From: Methylobacterium sp. 10
Lineage (GTDB): Bacteria > Pseudomonadota > Alphaproteobacteria > Rhizobiales > Beijerinckiaceae
Direction: 5' to 3'
Assembly: GCF_000519085.1 (NCBI RefSeq)
Contig: NZ_KI912577.1
Coordinates: 2,423,331-2,487,330 of the forward strand
DNA length: 64,000 nt
Each line of letters opens with the position of its first letter. Within the stretch, counting starts at the first letter, position 1. A program made the translations under genes and the position numbers. Below the pieces are notes generated by a model. That model made no database searches, was not told where the DNA came from, and saw only the letters and a list, made by a program, of their open reading frames with translations. Shown one piece after another: positions 1 through 10,154 of this stretch.

Positions 1-31
1 ACGGTTCCTATCCGTTGATGGCGAAAGCTAT

Positions 32-1393
32 TCAGGTCACGGTCTCGGCAAGGCCCCCGGCTTCGAGAAACCCTTCCAGCCAGTGGATATCATAGGCACC
101 ATCGAGAACCTGCGGATTCCTCACCAGAGTGCGGAAGAGCGGAAGTGTCGTGTCGACTCCCGCGACCACGAACTCGTCGAGGGCCCGACGGAGGCGCATC
201 AGGCATTCATGGCGCGTGCGCCCATGAACGATGAGCTTTCCGATGAGAGAATCATAATGGGGCGGGATTCGGTAGCCCTGGTAGGCAGCCGAATCCACAC
301 GCACGCCGAGGCCACCAGGCGGATGGAAATACGTGATGAGGCCCGGCGACGGACGGAAGGTGGCCGGATGCTCGGCATTGATCCGACACTCGATGGCATG
401 GCCCGTGACCTGGATGTCCTCCTGCGTCACCGAAAGGGGCAATCCGGCCGCGACGCGGATCTGTTCGGAGACCAGATCGACTCCGGTGATCATCTCGGTC
501 ACCGGATGCTCCACTTGGATGCGGGTGTTCATCTCGATGAAATAGAATCGCCCATCCTCATAGAGGAACTCGACCGTTCCGGCACCGATGTACTGCAGCT
601 CCTGCATCGCCCGGGCGCAGATGCCACCGATTTCGGCGCGGGTCGCCTCGTCGATCACTGGCGATCCGCCTTCCTCCCAGACCTTCTGGTGACGGCGCTG
701 GAGCGAGCAATCGCGCTCGGCGAGGTGGACGGCCTTGCCGCGACCATCGCCAAGAACCTGAACTTCGATGTGACGCGGCTTCTCGAGATACTTTTCGAGA
801 TAGACCGCATCGTCACCGAACGCTGCCTTGGCTTCGGTGCGCGCCATGTCGAGGGCCTGTTCGAGGTCAGCTTCCGTACGGGCCACCTTCATGCCGCGGC
901 CGCCGCCGCCTGAGGCAGCCTTCACCAGCACCGGATAGCCAATCTCCGCCGCGATGCGCTTGGCCTCGACGGGATCCTCGACGCCGCCCTCAGAGCCAGG
1001 CACGCAGGGGATGCCGAGGCGCTTGGCCGTCCGCTTGGCCTCGATCTTGTCACCCATAGTGCGGATATGCTCGGCCTTCGGGCCGATGAAGCCGATATTA
1101 TGGTGCGCCAGGACTTCGGCAAAGCGCGCATTCTCCGACAGGAAACCGTAGCCAGGATGCACCGCATCCGCCCCTGTGATCTCGCAGGCGGCAATGATCG
1201 AGGGGATGTTGAGATAGCTGTCCCGAGCGGAAGGCGGGCCGATGCAGACGCTCTCATCGGCGAGCCGCACATGCATGGCATCGGCATCCGCCGTCGAATG
1301 CACCGCCACGGTGGCGATCCCGAGTTCCTTGGCCGCGCGCAGCACGCGCAGGGCGATCTCGCCACGATTGGCGATCAGGATCTTTTCGAACAT
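32..1393 (-). CDS. accC: Biotin carboxylase subunit of acetyl-CoA carboxylase
   Basis: This enzyme carboxylates the biotin on AccB using ATP and bicarbonate, the first half-reaction of cytosolic acetyl-CoA carboxylase in fatty-acid synthesis. The 453-residue protein has the usual length. It starts [14 protein letters not shown], the family's conserved N-terminus, so the ATG at 1393 is chosen over a 19-residue upstream extension. The ATP-grasp glycine loop GGGGRGMK lies near residues 162-169, and the catalytic stretch [13 protein letters not shown] near 288-300. It lies directly downstream of accB on the same strand with a 10-base gap, so the two are co-transcribed. The stop is 31 bases from the window edge, and the gene is complete. 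Confidence 0.97.
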   Translation of the reverse strand: MFEKILIANRGEIALRVLRAAKELGIATVAVHSTADADAMHVRLADESVCIGPPSARDSYLNIPSIIAACEITGADAVHPGYGFLSENARFAEVLAHHNIGFIGPKAEHIRTMGDKIEAKRTAKRLGIPCVPGSEGGVEDPVEAKRIAAEIGYPVLVKAASGGGGRGMKVARTEADLEQALDMARTEAKAAFGDDAVYLEKYLEKPRHIEVQVLGDGRGKAVHLAERDCSLQRRHQKVWEEGGSPVIDEATRAEIGGICARAMQELQYIGAGTVEFLYEDGRFYFIEMNTRIQVEHPVTEMITGVDLVSEQIRVAAGLPLSVTQEDIQVTGHAIECRINAEHPATFRPSPGLITYFHPPGGLGVRVDSAAYQGYRIPPHYDSLIGKLIVHGRTRHECLMRLRRALDEFVVAGVDTTLPLFRTLVRNPQVLDGAYDIHWLEGFLEAGGLAETVT

Positions 1394-1403
1394 GGGGGCG
1401 CTA

Positions 1404-1913
1404 TCACTCGATGACGAGGAGGGGTTCGCCGAATTCAACCGGCTGACCATCCTCGAAGAAGATCGCAGTTACGGTGCCCGCTCGGGGCGCGACGATCTCG
1501 TTGAAGGTTTTCATCGCCTCGATCAGAAGCAGCTTCTCGCCTGCCGCCACTTGAGAGCCGATATCGACGAAAGCCTTGGCATCCGGTGAGGGCCGGCGAT
1601 AGGCGGTGCCGACCATGGGAGAAGGTACGGCGCCCGGATGACCGGCCCCGGCCTTGGCGCGATCACCGGCGGCACCTGCGCCGGGGCCAGCCACGGACAG
1701 CGCCGCCGCCGCGACGGGAGCGGCTGCCGCCAGGGCGGGGGCAGGAGCCGCCATTTGGACATGCACGGGCTCGATCCGGCGTACGACGCGGATACGCAGG
1801 TCACCTTTTTCCACTTCGATCTCGGTCAGATCCGTCTCAGTCACGAGTTTGGCGAGTTCGCGCACGAGCTCGGGATCGAAAGGTTCGTTCTTAGGCATCG
1901 GCACCTTGGCCAT
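1404..1913 (-). CDS. accB: Biotin carboxyl carrier protein of acetyl-CoA carboxylase
   Basis: This 169-residue protein carries the biotin that shuttles CO2 between AccC and the AccAD carboxyltransferase. The N-terminal helix region (residues 10-45) is followed by an Ala/Pro-rich linker (about 50-95). The C-terminal biotinyl domain has the EAMK motif with target Lys135 in [10 protein letters not shown]. The length and layout are normal for an alphaproteobacterial AccB. The gene sits between aroQ (6-base gap) and accC in one minus-strand operon. Confidence 0.96.
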   Translation of the reverse strand: MAKVPMPKNEPFDPELVRELAKLVTETDLTEIEVEKGDLRIRVVRRIEPVHVQMAAPAPALAAAAPVAAAALSVAGPGAGAAGDRAKAGAGHPGAVPSPMVGTAYRRPSPDAKAFVDIGSQVAAGEKLLLIEAMKTFNEIVAPRAGTVTAIFFEDGQPVEFGEPLLVIE

Positions 1914-1918
1914 TCCGG

Positions 1919-2416
1919 TCAGTCTTGAGAGTTGGCGTCCGACGAAGCGTTGGACAGGAGAGAGGGAAGAGATGGAAAGCGGGCTTTCAGCAGCCGCGCC
2001 AGGGCTTCCAGACCCAGACCGTAGCTGTGCGGCCCAAACCCGCAGATGATTCCAGCGCAGACCGGCGCGATGAGCGACACATGCCTAAAGGCTTCGCGCG
2101 CATGCACGTTCGAGAGATGCACCTCGACCGCAATGGCGCCGCTACCGGCGATCGCATCCCGCAACGCGACGGATGTATGGGTATAGGCAGCGGCATTGAT
2201 GAGCACGCCGGCGCAGGCAAGACCAGCCTCCTGCACGAAACCGACCAACTCACCTTCGTGATTGGTCTGACGCATGGTCAGCGCGACGCCAAGCGTCTCC
2301 GCGCGCGCACGAAGGTCGCGCTCGATGTCATCGAGCGTCGCGGTTCCGTAGATGCCGGGTTCGCGGCGCCCCAGGAGGTTGAGGTTCGGTCCATGAAGGA
2401 CGTGGATCGGGATCAT
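1919..2416 (-). CDS. aroQ: 3-dehydroquinate dehydratase, type II
   Basis: This enzyme converts 3-dehydroquinate to 3-dehydroshikimate in the shikimate pathway. The 165-residue protein has the type II signature: [17 protein letters not shown] at the N-terminus (catalytic Tyr23), NHEGELV near 52-58, [10 protein letters not shown], and [15 protein letters not shown] with the catalytic His. The frame stays open 85 codons further upstream, but homology begins at [11 protein letters not shown], so the ATG at 2416 is used. The order aroQ-accB-accC is common in alphaproteobacteria. The dsbA-like gene lies 112 bases upstream on the same strand. Confidence 0.95.
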   Translation of the reverse strand: MIPIHVLHGPNLNLLGRREPGIYGTATLDDIERDLRARAETLGVALTMRQTNHEGELVGFVQEAGLACAGVLINAAAYTHTSVALRDAIAGSGAIAVEVHLSNVHAREAFRHVSLIAPVCAGIICGFGPHSYGLGLEALARLLKARFPSLPSLLSNASSDANSQD

Positions 2417-2528
2417 GACATCGCGTTCGAAGCGCCGGCTGAGTCGAGCGGCCGGGGCGGTGGTCCTAGACGATCGTTCCAGGTAGCGACAGGTGCGAGC
2501 CGGAACAATCGCCGGGGAGCATGAGCCT

Positions 2529-3332
2529 TCAGCAACTCGCGTGGCCGCACTGGCGGATATCACCGATGGTTTTACGGATCGGCTCCACGCCGACGGCGCC
2601 GGGAATGATCTCATCGCCGATGATGAAGGCGGGCGTGCCGGAAAGGCCGAGCTTGTCGCCGAGGCCGACATTCTCCGCGAGCGCTGCCTTCACCTCCGCC
2701 CCCTGCGCATCCTTCTGCAGCTTGGCGATATCGAGGCCCATATCCTTGGCCAGGGCGATTGCGCGCTCACCGTTGACCCGACCCTTGCTTTCCAAGAGCT
2801 TGACGTGGAACTCGAACAACTTGTCGCCTTTAAGCTGCTGCTTGGCTGCCAGCGAGATCTTGCTGGCTTCGAGAGATTCTGCGCCGAGGACAGGGAAGTC
2901 CTTCAGAACCACCCTCAGCTTTGGATCGCCCTTGACTAGCGTTTGAATGTCGGCAAGCGCCTTACGGCAATAGCCGCAATTGTAGTCGAAGAACTCCACC
3001 AGGGTGACATCGCCGGTCGGGTTGCCGACCACGACGCTGTGAGGCGAATTGACCAGGGCCTCACGGGATTCCTTGAGAGCGGCGGATTGCGCCAGCTTCT
3101 GCGTCTCCTGCTGGCGCCGCTCGCCCTCGGCGATAGCTTCCTGCAGCACATCGGGATTCTTGACGAGGTAATCCTTGATGATCGCCTCGATCGCTTGACG
3201 CTGCAAATCGCTGAAGGCCGCGGCCGCTGTGGTCTGCGCGGAAGCCGGCGCCTGCGCAACGGCGCTTGAGAGACCGGAAGCCAGCGCGCCAGCGACGGCA
3301 ACGGACGAAAGAAGGTGGCGAAGCAGGCGCAT
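2529..3332 (-). CDS. DsbA-family thiol:disulfide interchange protein (exported)
   Basis: This 267-residue protein has a Sec signal peptide (positively charged MRLLRH, then a hydrophobic stretch ending about AVAQA, residue 27). A helical N-terminal region of about 70 residues comes before the thioredoxin fold. The redox motif CGYC is at residues 119-122 in VEFFDYNCGYCRKA, and the cis-proline loop LSGTPAF is near 231-237. By family it would oxidise or isomerise disulfides in the periplasm. It resembles the DsbA/ScsC-BdbD-like proteins of Rhizobiales more than classical DsbA, and oxidase versus isomerase activity cannot be told from sequence. It may be the first gene of the aroQ-accBC transcription unit. 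Confidence 0.9.
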   Translation of the reverse strand: MRLLRHLLSSVAVAGALASGLSSAVAQAPASAQTTAAAAFSDLQRQAIEAIIKDYLVKNPDVLQEAIAEGERRQQETQKLAQSAALKESREALVNSPHSVVVGNPTGDVTLVEFFDYNCGYCRKALADIQTLVKGDPKLRVVLKDFPVLGAESLEASKISLAAKQQLKGDKLFEFHVKLLESKGRVNGERAIALAKDMGLDIAKLQKDAQGAEVKAALAENVGLGDKLGLSGTPAFIIGDEIIPGAVGVEPIRKTIGDIRQCGHASC

Positions 3333-3516
3333 TGATCCTCGCGGGGTCGCGTCCCGTCGGCCGTGATCAGGCTCGAGACAACCGGTCGTTAGTCACCGGG
3401 TTAGGCGTTTTCGCGGCGGCGGGTCAATTGTTCGCGCGATCCGCCACATCCCGAACCGGAGGCCGGAACAAACCGGCGGCCTGGAAGGGAAGGGCGCGGC
3501 GGAGTAAGCCAGCGCC

Positions 3517-4707
3517 ATGACACCAGCCGCCAATCGCCCTGACATCAGCATTTCCGCCAAGACCTCGCTGCGCGCGGGCCGCGTGGCACCCTTCCTTGCC
3601 ATGGACATCATGGCAGCCGCCGCGATCCGCGACAGACAGGGTGATGGCGTGATCCATATGGAAATCGGTCAACCCTCCGCTCCCGCGCCGCGTCGCGTGA
3701 TCGAGGCCGCACGGAGCGCTCTGGAAACCGGCAAGCTGCCCTATACCGATGCATGTGGAATGCCGGCCCTTCGGGAGCGCATCGCCCAGCATTATCGCGA
3801 CGCCTATGGTGTCACCGTGACGCCGGATCGGATCGTCGTCACCACCGGTTCCTCTGCCGGCTTCGTGCTCGCTCTTCTCAGCCTGTTCGATGCTGGCGCG
3901 CGCGTTGCGGTGCCGCAGCCGGGCTATCCCGCCTATCGCAGCATCCTTCACGCGCTCGACCTCGTTCCCGTACCCATGGTCCTGCGCGACGAAGACCGTT
4001 TCGCTCCAACGAGCAAGGCTTTGCGCGCCCTCCATCACCGCGAGGTACTTTCTGGTGTACTGGTAATGAGCCCAGCCAATCCATCAGGCACTGTCATCGA
4101 GCCTGCCCGTCTCGCGGAACTCTGTGCCACTGCCCGCGACCTTGGGCTGCCGTTCATCTCGGATGAGATCTATCACGGGCTCAGCTACGGCATTCCCACG
4201 GAAACCGCGCTGAAGTTTGATGTCGATGCAATCGTCATCAACTCGTTCTCGAAGACCTTCTGCATGACTGGCTGGCGCATCGGCTGGATGGTGGTTCCGC
4301 CCTGGCTGGTTCGACCCGTCGAGCGGCTGGCGCAGAACCTCTACATCTCGGCTCCTTACCTGTCACAGGTCGCAGCACTGGCGGCCTTCGACGCAATGGA
4401 GGAGGCGGAGACGATACGCCTCGGTTACGCGGCGAACCGGGCGTTGCTGCTCGACGCGTTTCCCTCCCTCGGCCTCGGGCGAACACATCCGGCCGATGGC
4501 GCATTCTATCTCTATGCCGATGTGGCCGGCCTTACCGACGACGCATCGTCCTTCTGCCGCCGGATGCTGGATCAGGCCGGGGTGGCCGCGACCCCTGGCC
4601 TCGATTTCGATGCGACGGATGGAGGCCACCATGTGCGGTTCTCCTTTGCAGGGTCCGAACGGGATTGCGTGGAAGCCGTGCGGCGCCTGAAGTCATGGCT
4701 TGGGTGA
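3517..4707 (+). CDS. Class I/II PLP-dependent aminotransferase
   Basis: This 396-residue fold-type I aminotransferase has TGSSAGFVLAL for phosphate/PLP binding, SPANPSG near 185-191, the DEIYHGL aspartate, and the Schiff-base lysine K246 in NSFSKTFCMTGWRIGW. It is in the aspartate/aromatic aminotransferase family, but the amino-acid substrate is not evident. The start at 3517 is the ATG preceding the first conserved block. The gene stands alone, divergent from the dsbA-like gene and convergent with rne. Confidence 0.9.
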   Translation: MTPAANRPDISISAKTSLRAGRVAPFLAMDIMAAAAIRDRQGDGVIHMEIGQPSAPAPRRVIEAARSALETGKLPYTDACGMPALRERIAQHYRDAYGVTVTPDRIVVTTGSSAGFVLALLSLFDAGARVAVPQPGYPAYRSILHALDLVPVPMVLRDEDRFAPTSKALRALHHREVLSGVLVMSPANPSGTVIEPARLAELCATARDLGLPFISDEIYHGLSYGIPTETALKFDVDAIVINSFSKTFCMTGWRIGWMVVPPWLVRPVERLAQNLYISAPYLSQVAALAAFDAMEEAETIRLGYAANRALLLDAFPSLGLGRTHPADGAFYLYADVAGLTDDASSFCRRMLDQAGVAATPGLDFDATDGGHHVRFSFAGSERDCVEAVRRLKSWLG

Positions 4708-4731
4708 GATCCCCGCCATCGACCTGAAGAT

Positions 4732-4753
4732 GGCCCCGGATCCCTCCGGGGCC
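4732..4753 (+). terminator. Candidate intrinsic terminator of the aminotransferase gene
   Basis: GGCCCCGGA, a 4-base loop, then TCCGGGGCC form a perfect 9-bp GC stem 25 bases after the aminotransferase stop codon. Only a short T-poor tail (CTTCGT) follows, so termination efficiency is uncertain. Confidence 0.5.
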
Positions 4754-4845
4754 CTTCGTACTCGTCGCTCGCCGCCGCGTTTAGCGGTTGAGGTTCAAGA
4801 ACCCGCCTAGCTCGGCATAGCGGAAGCTTGTGTCTGGCGCATACG

Positions 4846-4877
4846 AAAAGGGCCGCATCCCATTCGGATGCGACCCT
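4846..4877 (-). terminator. Rho-independent terminator of rne
   Basis: Read on the minus strand, GGGTCGCATCC, a short GAAT loop and GGATGCGGCCC form an 11-bp stem with one non-Watson-Crick pair, followed by a short T run (TTTTC). It begins about 35 bases after the rne stop codon. Confidence 0.75.
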
Positions 4878-4912
4878 GTCAAACCACATGTCTCGCGCTT
4901 TGGACCCTTAGC

Positions 4913-7900
4913 TTACTCGCCGGTCAGCGCTGCCTTGGTCCGCGACCACCAGCCGGCGCGTTTCGGGCGGTCGGGATCGATCGGCGTCAGCACTACGGCC
5001 ACCGGCTCGGGCGCCGGAACCGGAGTGGGCACCGGATCGGCAGTGATGTCCGTTGGGACCGTGTCGATCGGCGCTGACTCGGACGCCACCGTTTCGACGC
5101 CCAGGGACGAAGACACGTCGGCCACTGGCAGGTCCACCGCCATGGTCGCCTGTTCGGCCTCGACAGGCTCCTGCGGCACATCAGTCGGAACGGGTGTCGT
5201 CTCGTCTGCCGAGACTGGCTCATTCTGCTCAGCATCGGCTTCGTCGCGCGGACGACCGTCGTTGCGGTCGCGCCCGCGTCCACCCCGCCGTCCACGGCGG
5301 CGGCGGCGGCCGGCACCCTCATCGTCGGACGAGTCGGAGCGAGGCGTCGCCTCACCGTCCAAAGCATCCGCTACGACGACCTTATCGCCCTCATTTTCCA
5401 GAGCCCGATCGCCTAGATCTTCGCCAGTCTGATCGTCTTTGTCCTGGCTCTCGCCATCCGCATCGTCGTCGATGGACTGCTCATTTTCGCCAGTCGCGTG
5501 ATCCCCTGACGACTCGCCAGTCTCGTGGCGACCACCGCGCCGCCGCCGACGACGACGGCGACCGCCTGAGCGGCCCTCACCGATGCCCTCGCTCGACTTA
5601 TCGGGTGATGCATCCGGCTCGACCGCTTCAGCCTCAGCCTCAAGGATGGCCTCTTCTTCTTCGTCGCTATCGATATCATTGTCTGCATCAAGCTGAGGCG
5701 AGATCGCGACGGCGCGGATTCCCGTAACGGGCCCCTCGCTTCGGATCGCCAACTCACCCCGATCAAGCTGGAATGCCGATGTCGCGGCCAATCGCTCGTC
5801 CGCGGCGATCGTGACGGTCACGCCGAAGCGGATCTCCAACTCGCGCAGATGCGCGCGCTTCTGGTTGAGGATGTAGAGCGCCGCCTCGGTGCGGGTACGC
5901 AGGATGAGGTTGTGGGTCGTGCTCTTGAGAAGCGATTCCTCGATAGCGCGCAGGATCTGCAATGCCACCGATGCCGTAGCGCGGACATAACCCGAGCCGC
6001 CGCAATGGACACAAGGGAGCGACGAGCTCTCAAGCATGCCGGTGCGGATGCGCTGGCGGCTCATTTCGAGTAGGCCGAAGGGCGAGATCCGGCCGACTTG
6101 GATACGGGCGCGGTCGTTCTTCAGACAATCGTTGAGCTTCTTCTCGACGGCGCGATTGTTGCGCTTCTCTTCCATGTCGATGAAGTCGATGACGACGAGA
6201 CCGGCGAGATCGCGGAGGCGCAGTTGGCGGGCGACCTCTTCGGCCGCCTCCAAATTGGTGCGGAGTGCCGTATCCTCGATGTCGTGCTCGCGGGTCGATC
6301 GGCCAGAGTTGACGTCGATAGAGACAAGGGCTTCGGTCGGATTGATGACGAGATAGCCGCCGGATTTGAGCGTCACATGCGTCGAGAACATCGCATCGAG
6401 CTGCTGTTCGACGCCGTGGCGCGCGAAGATCGGCGTCGGGTCGCGGTAGGGCTGCACCACCTTGGACTGGCCTGGCATCAGCATGCGCATGAAGTCGCGG
6501 GCCTCGCGGTAAGCCTCGTCGCCCGCCACCAGGATGTCGTCGATATCCTTGTTATAGAGGTCGCGGATGGCGCGCTTGATAAGCGAGCCTTCCTCATAAA
6601 CCAGGGCCGGCGCTGAGGAGGACAACGTCAACTCGCGCACGCTTTCCCAGAGGCGCATCAAATACTCGAAGTCGCGCTTGATCTCGGGCTTGGTTCGAGA
6701 CGCGCCCGCGGTGCGGAGGATCACACCCATGCCTTCCGGCACCTCGAGATCCTGGGCGACTTCCTTGAGGCGCTTGCGGTCGGCGGCCGAGGTGATCTTG
6801 CGGGAAATACCACCGCCACGACCGGTATTAGGCATCAGAACCGAGTAGCGGCCGGCCAGCGACAGGTAGGTGGTGAGCGCCGCGCCCTTGGTGCCACGCT
6901 CTTCCTTGACGACCTGCACGAGGATGATCTGGCGCCGCTTGATGACCTCTTGGATCTTGTAGTGACGGCGATAGGTGCGCGGACGTTCGGGGATTTCCGC
7001 GAGCGCGTCACCGTTGCCGCCCACCTGGGCGATCTTGTGCTCGCCATCTTCCCCTTCATGATCGTCGTCCGAATCCTCGTCGTCGGATTCGTCCTCGTCC
7101 TCATCGTCTGAATCGTCGTCCTCATCCGAATCGTCTTCGTCCGAATCGTCGCTCTCATCGGTCTCGTTTTCGAGAGCGGAGGCATCCGGATGGCCTTCGG
7201 CCACCGGCTCCATGACGACATCGTCCGCAGGAGCAGCCGTTTCGAGGCTGAAAGCGGGAGACTCGACGGGGGCGGCGGGCTCATCGTCGTGTGAAGCGGG
7301 CGGCAGGTCTGACGACGCATCCGAACCGGTCTCGATGAACGAGACGCCGGGCGCAGCATCGGACGCGGCGGCTTCGTCCTTCACCGTCTCGTCAACGGCC
7401 TTCTCTGAGGACGGGACGGCATCAGCCTGGCTGCCAATCTCGGGCACAATGGGATGTTCGCCCGATGCGTTGTTCTGCTGCGCATGTTCCTGCGGCGTCG
7501 GCTCGTCAACGGGACGTACCTCGCCGGTCTTGGACGCATCCTCCGCACTCACCGTTTCGCTAGTCTTGGCCGAGGCGGCCTCTGCGCGGCGACCACGCGA
7601 GCGGCGCCGGGGCTTGCGCTCCTCGCGCTCGCGATGCTCTTCAGCGTCCCGTGCCTCGTCTTCCAGCAAGGCCTGACGGTCGGCGAGGGGGATCTGGTAA
7701 TAGTCGGGATGAATCTCGCTGAAGGCGAGGAAGCCATGGCGGTTGCCGCCATACTCGATGAACGCAGCCTGGAGCGAAGGCTCCACCCGCGTCACCTTCG
7801 CGAGATAGATGTTGCCGCGAAGCTGCCGCCGGTTTGCCGCTTCGAAGTCGAACTCTTCGACCCTAGACCCGTGGACCGTGACGACCCGGGTTTCTTCCGG

Positions 7901-7936
7901 GTGCATCGCATCGATGAGCATCTTGTTGTTGGCCAT
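4913..7936 (-). CDS. rne: Ribonuclease E with a large acidic insertion in the S1 domain
   Basis: This is the main endoribonuclease and degradosome scaffold, 1007 residues long. The S1 RNA-binding domain is split: its first half (about 36-85) and second half (about 326-370) are separated by some 225 residues. That insertion begins with an Arg-rich patch (101-118) and ends in a Ser/Asp/Glu run (260-297). The DNase I-like catalytic core has Asp541 (SIDVNSGR) and Asp584 (VIDFIDMEEKRN), matching the two catalytic Asp of E. coli RNase E. The Zn-link CVHC is at 642-645. The C-terminal 250 residues are low complexity with an Arg block (GGRRRRRRRRGGR) that probably binds RNA. A long non-coding leader precedes it. 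Confidence 0.97.
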   Translation of the reverse strand: MANNKMLIDAMHPEETRVVTVHGSRVEEFDFEAANRRQLRGNIYLAKVTRVEPSLQAAFIEYGGNRHGFLAFSEIHPDYYQIPLADRQALLEDEARDAEEHREREERKPRRRSRGRRAEAASAKTSETVSAEDASKTGEVRPVDEPTPQEHAQQNNASGEHPIVPEIGSQADAVPSSEKAVDETVKDEAAASDAAPGVSFIETGSDASSDLPPASHDDEPAAPVESPAFSLETAAPADDVVMEPVAEGHPDASALENETDESDDSDEDDSDEDDDSDDEDEDESDDEDSDDDHEGEDGEHKIAQVGGNGDALAEIPERPRTYRRHYKIQEVIKRRQIILVQVVKEERGTKGAALTTYLSLAGRYSVLMPNTGRGGGISRKITSAADRKRLKEVAQDLEVPEGMGVILRTAGASRTKPEIKRDFEYLMRLWESVRELTLSSSAPALVYEEGSLIKRAIRDLYNKDIDDILVAGDEAYREARDFMRMLMPGQSKVVQPYRDPTPIFARHGVEQQLDAMFSTHVTLKSGGYLVINPTEALVSIDVNSGRSTREHDIEDTALRTNLEAAEEVARQLRLRDLAGLVVIDFIDMEEKRNNRAVEKKLNDCLKNDRARIQVGRISPFGLLEMSRQRIRTGMLESSSLPCVHCGGSGYVRATASVALQILRAIEESLLKSTTHNLILRTRTEAALYILNQKRAHLRELEIRFGVTVTIAADERLAATSAFQLDRGELAIRSEGPVTGIRAVAISPQLDADNDIDSDEEEEAILEAEAEAVEPDASPDKSSEGIGEGRSGGRRRRRRRRGGRHETGESSGDHATGENEQSIDDDADGESQDKDDQTGEDLGDRALENEGDKVVVADALDGEATPRSDSSDDEGAGRRRRRGRRGGRGRDRNDGRPRDEADAEQNEPVSADETTPVPTDVPQEPVEAEQATMAVDLPVADVSSSLGVETVASESAPIDTVPTDITADPVPTPVPAPEPVAVVLTPIDPDRPKRAGWWSRTKAALTGE

Positions 7937-8706
7937 GACGAACTTTCATGGCGATCGACGTCGTCCTTCTGCAGCCGAACTGTCCCGGCGAAGCGCTACC
8001 CGGTCCCGGCCCATCGGCCGCCGGGGGGAGCGTACGCCCAGGCCCGAAGAGGCGGGCCAGGGGGGCTTTGGGGAAGGGATTGCCGTCAACCGCCGCTAGG
8101 CGCCTGTAATCGGCGCGGGTGGGGTTGAACATGGCCAGGGCCGACGGCGAACCGGCGCCACGCGAAACGCGTACGCTTTGAACACGAGCAACGGCAACCG
8201 ATGCTGTGCGTTCGTCCATCCGCTCCCTGACCTCACGAAGACTTTGAGGCCGAGCAATTGCCGGCCGCTGATTTCCAGAACGGCGCCACGGCGAAACGAT
8301 CGCCGCATGCACCGGTACCCACCCGGACTCAAATACGCCGACGGACTTGACGCGAAGAGCCGACTGCGAGGCGGCACGGCGACTGGCCAGGACGCTCTCG
8401 CGGGCCGCGAATGAGACCGCACGGTACCCGGGGAGGGACATTACCATTACAGATCGTCGCGGGCTCTTGGCAAGCAGCAAGACCGTCGCCGCTACAACTT
8501 TGACGCCGTTGCACCATGTGGTCATCCGGTCCAGCCCTGTCGCCCCACTGCAACATACCGGCTGCATCGCCACTAGGTCGGAGAGGAACGGTTAACCATC
8601 CTGGCCGTATCCCTTATCGAACGCTCGCGCTTCCGAAGACCGCTAGGTTCCAGAGGTCTGCCGGTTCCGAGGGCCTCCTGGTTTCAGGACAACGACTGCC
8701 GGATCG
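7937..8706. other. 770-base intergenic region between divergent rne and amiC; probable rne leader
   Basis: No open frame here has convincing protein-like composition. The region separates rne (minus) from the amidase gene (plus) and must hold both promoters. A long 5' untranslated leader is expected for rne because RNase E commonly controls its own mRNA through the leader. No individual promoter could be assigned with confidence. Confidence 0.45.
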
Positions 8707-9981
8707 ATGCCGCCTCTCGCTCGCACGCTGCGCTACGCAATCATCCTATCGACCTTAACGATGGCCGTTCCGGCTGCTGCCCAGGACGACATTCGGACAA
8801 ATCCGGCGGTATCCGGCCAGCAATCTGCAGTCGCCATCGCGGCGGACCTCTCGACCGGTGTGGGCGGATCGACCAAACTGACGCTCACTTTGTCGAAGCC
8901 GATCGAGGCGCGCACCTTCGTCATGGAGCGGCCTGACCGGGCGGTCATCGACCTTACGGAAGTGAACTTCCAGCTCGGACCAGATATTGGGCGACGCCGC
9001 GAAGGGTTGGTCTCCTCGTTCCGCTACGGCCTCTTCGCTCCCGGGCGCTCGCGCATCGTCGTCGACCTTGCTCAGCCGGCTACCGTTGGGCGCATCGAAA
9101 CGACGACGCGGATGCGGGATGGCGCCACGCTCCTTTCGGTAGAGTTTCAGAAGGCCGAACGCGATGCCTTCCGCCGAGCCGCCGTGGCGAACGACCCGTC
9201 TCCTCCAGCCCGCAAGGAAGCCAAGGCGGAACCGACGGATGCCCGACCGTTGATCATGATCGATGCCGGCCATGGCGGCATCGATCCGGGCGCCATCGCC
9301 GCCACCGGCATCTTTGAGAAAGACATCGTTTTCGGTTTTGCCCAGACTCTCGTCGGTAAACTCGAAGCCTCCGGACGCTACCGGGTTCGGATGACCCGTG
9401 ATCGCGACGTGTTCATTCCGCTGGCCGAGCGCGTGAGGATCGCCCGAGAGGCGAGCGCCGACCTCTTCGTGTCGATCCACGCCGATTCCATTTCGTCGGC
9501 TCCACAGGTGCGTGGCGCCACGATCTACACCGGCTCGGAAAAGGCCACGGATGCCGAATCGGCCAAGCTCGCGGAACGTGAGAACAAGGCGGACTCTACC
9601 GCTGGCACGGATTCCGGCGAAGGCCCCGGCCACATCGCCGACATCCTTCAGGAACTGACATTGCGCGAGACGCGCACCTTCTCCTCGGGCTTCGCCAAAG
9701 GGCTGATGTCCTATCTCGGCCCGGTGATGGAGATGAGCCCCAAGCCGCATCGCGAGGCCGGCTTCGTCGTGTTGCGCTCACCCGACGTGCCCTCTGTTCT
9801 GGTTGAACTCGGCTACCTGTCGAGCAAGCGCGACCTCGACCTGCTCCAGTCGGAATCCTGGCGAGCCGACGTGACCGGCGGCATGGCGAAGGCCATCGAC
9901 GCGTTCTTTGCCAACCGTACTTCCCTGACACGGCCGGTGGCGCCGCGCCGCTCTGCGGCAATCGCCCCAGTTTCACCATAG
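8707..9981 (+). CDS. amiC: N-acetylmuramoyl-L-alanine amidase (AMIN + Amidase_3)
   Basis: This periplasmic amidase cuts the stem peptide from MurNAc and is needed for daughter-cell separation. The 424-residue protein has a signal peptide (cleavage about AAAQ, residue 26) and an AMIN localisation domain (about 40-150, TLTLSKPIEARTF...). The zinc amidase domain (181-400) has ligand residues His189 (DAGHGG), Glu204 (GIFEKD), His258 (SIHADS) and catalytic Glu367 (VLVELGYL). It lies 173 bases before mrcA on the same strand, a cell-wall pair. AmiA/B/C subtype is not resolvable. Confidence 0.93.
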   Translation: MPPLARTLRYAIILSTLTMAVPAAAQDDIRTNPAVSGQQSAVAIAADLSTGVGGSTKLTLTLSKPIEARTFVMERPDRAVIDLTEVNFQLGPDIGRRREGLVSSFRYGLFAPGRSRIVVDLAQPATVGRIETTTRMRDGATLLSVEFQKAERDAFRRAAVANDPSPPARKEAKAEPTDARPLIMIDAGHGGIDPGAIAATGIFEKDIVFGFAQTLVGKLEASGRYRVRMTRDRDVFIPLAERVRIAREASADLFVSIHADSISSAPQVRGATIYTGSEKATDAESAKLAERENKADSTAGTDSGEGPGHIADILQELTLRETRTFSSGFAKGLMSYLGPVMEMSPKPHREAGFVVLRSPDVPSVLVELGYLSSKRDLDLLQSESWRADVTGGMAKAIDAFFANRTSLTRPVAPRRSAAIAPVSP

Positions 9982-10154
9982 ATACGGTGTGAAACCGGGG
10001 CTCACGGCGCCCCGGCCCGGAACAGGCGTCCCACGCCCTCCGAACGATCACGGGTCGTCGCGTTACTCTTGCCTTTCCGGGACGATCGAGGTCTCGGTCA
10101 TCCTCGCCTCTCGGCCGGACCGGCAGCGGCAGATCATCGACGGACGGGACCCGG

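Noticed and set aside
4780..4815. tRNA-like GGTTCAAGAACC word
   Set aside because: No acceptor, D or anticodon stem can be formed around it.
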